From NCBI RefSeq assembly GCF_000310245.1, contig NC_020505.1, positions 2,204,001-2,268,000 of the forward strand: 64,000 nt of DNA, given 5' to 3'. This DNA comes from Candidatus Sulfuricurvum sp. RIFRC-1. GTDB taxonomy: Bacteria > Campylobacterota > Campylobacteria > Campylobacterales > Sulfurimonadaceae. The notes beneath the pieces were generated by a model. The model did not search any database and was not told the origin of the DNA. It saw only the letters and a list, made by a program, of their open reading frames with translations. Both the position numbers and the translations under genes were made by a program. Positions within the stretch are counted from its first letter, which is position 1; every line of letters begins with the position of its first letter. Below are positions 63,884 through 64,000 of the stretch, piece after piece.

Positions 63884-64000
63884 AGTATTATCCTTTTTTA
63901 GCGGTATTATAACTTCCTTCCGTCTCTACCGATAGAGATAGATTTTACTCTGGAATTTAAGCTCAACAGCTAAATTACAAGCAAATCTTATCTGACTTTA

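Overview
The window looks like chromosomal DNA of a chemolithotroph-type member of the Campylobacterota (Epsilonproteobacteria), most like the Sulfurimonas/Sulfuricurvum group. Pointers are a ccoNOQP cbb3-oxidase operon with the DUF4006 and FixH genes typical of this phylum, an MqnA (futalosine menaquinone) gene, a DUF507-carA pair, MotE next to FliJ, a HisZ-like protein, a Cj-type AddAB pair, and dense, mostly overlapping housekeeping genes at moderate GC. This is inferred from gene content; no rRNA is present.

Layout: 1-1.4 kb end of an LtaS-type sulfatase gene; 1.5-2.4 kb rpsI-rplM; 2.4-8.4 kb addA, addB and an ORF6N-domain gene; 8.7-13.5 kb the cbb3 oxidase operon; 13.8-21 kb carA, DUF507, motE, fliJ, purA, hisZ, a class V aminotransferase, uppP, rdgB; 20.9-24.9 kb MFS exporter, molybdopterin genes (moeA, moaE, moaD) and mqnA; 24.9-30.9 kb an AT-rich KAS III-like gene, gltX, a SurA/PEB4-like chaperone, accC, accB, dcd; 30.9-37.8 kb DUF465, two GAF proteins, a second ORF6N gene, asnB, an unknown coiled-coil gene, ilvD; 37.9-38.3 kb four tRNAs (Gly, Leu, Cys, Ser); 38.5-42.6 kb a membrane protein, fliG, an AEC transporter, a CDGSH protein, a metallo-hydrolase; 42.5-47.7 kb a tightly overlapping six-gene operon of unknown role; 47.8-52.6 kb several unknowns, an OmpA protein and an RMD1 protein; 52.7-60.2 kb a cytochrome c and four GGDEF proteins; 60.1-63.9 kb a small secreted protein, a VanY-like peptidase, a deaminase, a chemoreceptor and an ArsC-family protein.

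Two results matter most. First, between about 15.2 and 20.8 kb four conserved genes (DUF507, purA, a class V aminotransferase, rdgB) lack internal blocks. Each loss is about 60 bases, or 120 in one case. All stay in frame, most remove conserved or active-site segments, and all junctions fall at nearly the same phase (about 42) modulo 60 in window coordinates. That pattern is best explained by lost 60-column lines or an equivalent record/assembly fault, not by biology, so these four genes should not be read as natural variants. Second, the six-gene operon at 42.5-47.7 kb couples a secreted thioredoxin-fold-like protein, a MacB/LolD-type ABC ATPase and FtsX-type permease, a divergent heme-copper-oxidase-subunit-I-like membrane protein that keeps most but not all metal-binding histidines, a second polytopic protein and a YceI protein. 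I do not recognise this combination; it is the best candidate here for an undescribed system.

Other accessory signals are two ORF6N genes fused to a degenerate PLD-like half-domain, the first with three palindromes inside its reading frame; a micro-MITE-like palindrome in the ccoN leader; and two families of dispersed intergenic hairpins.
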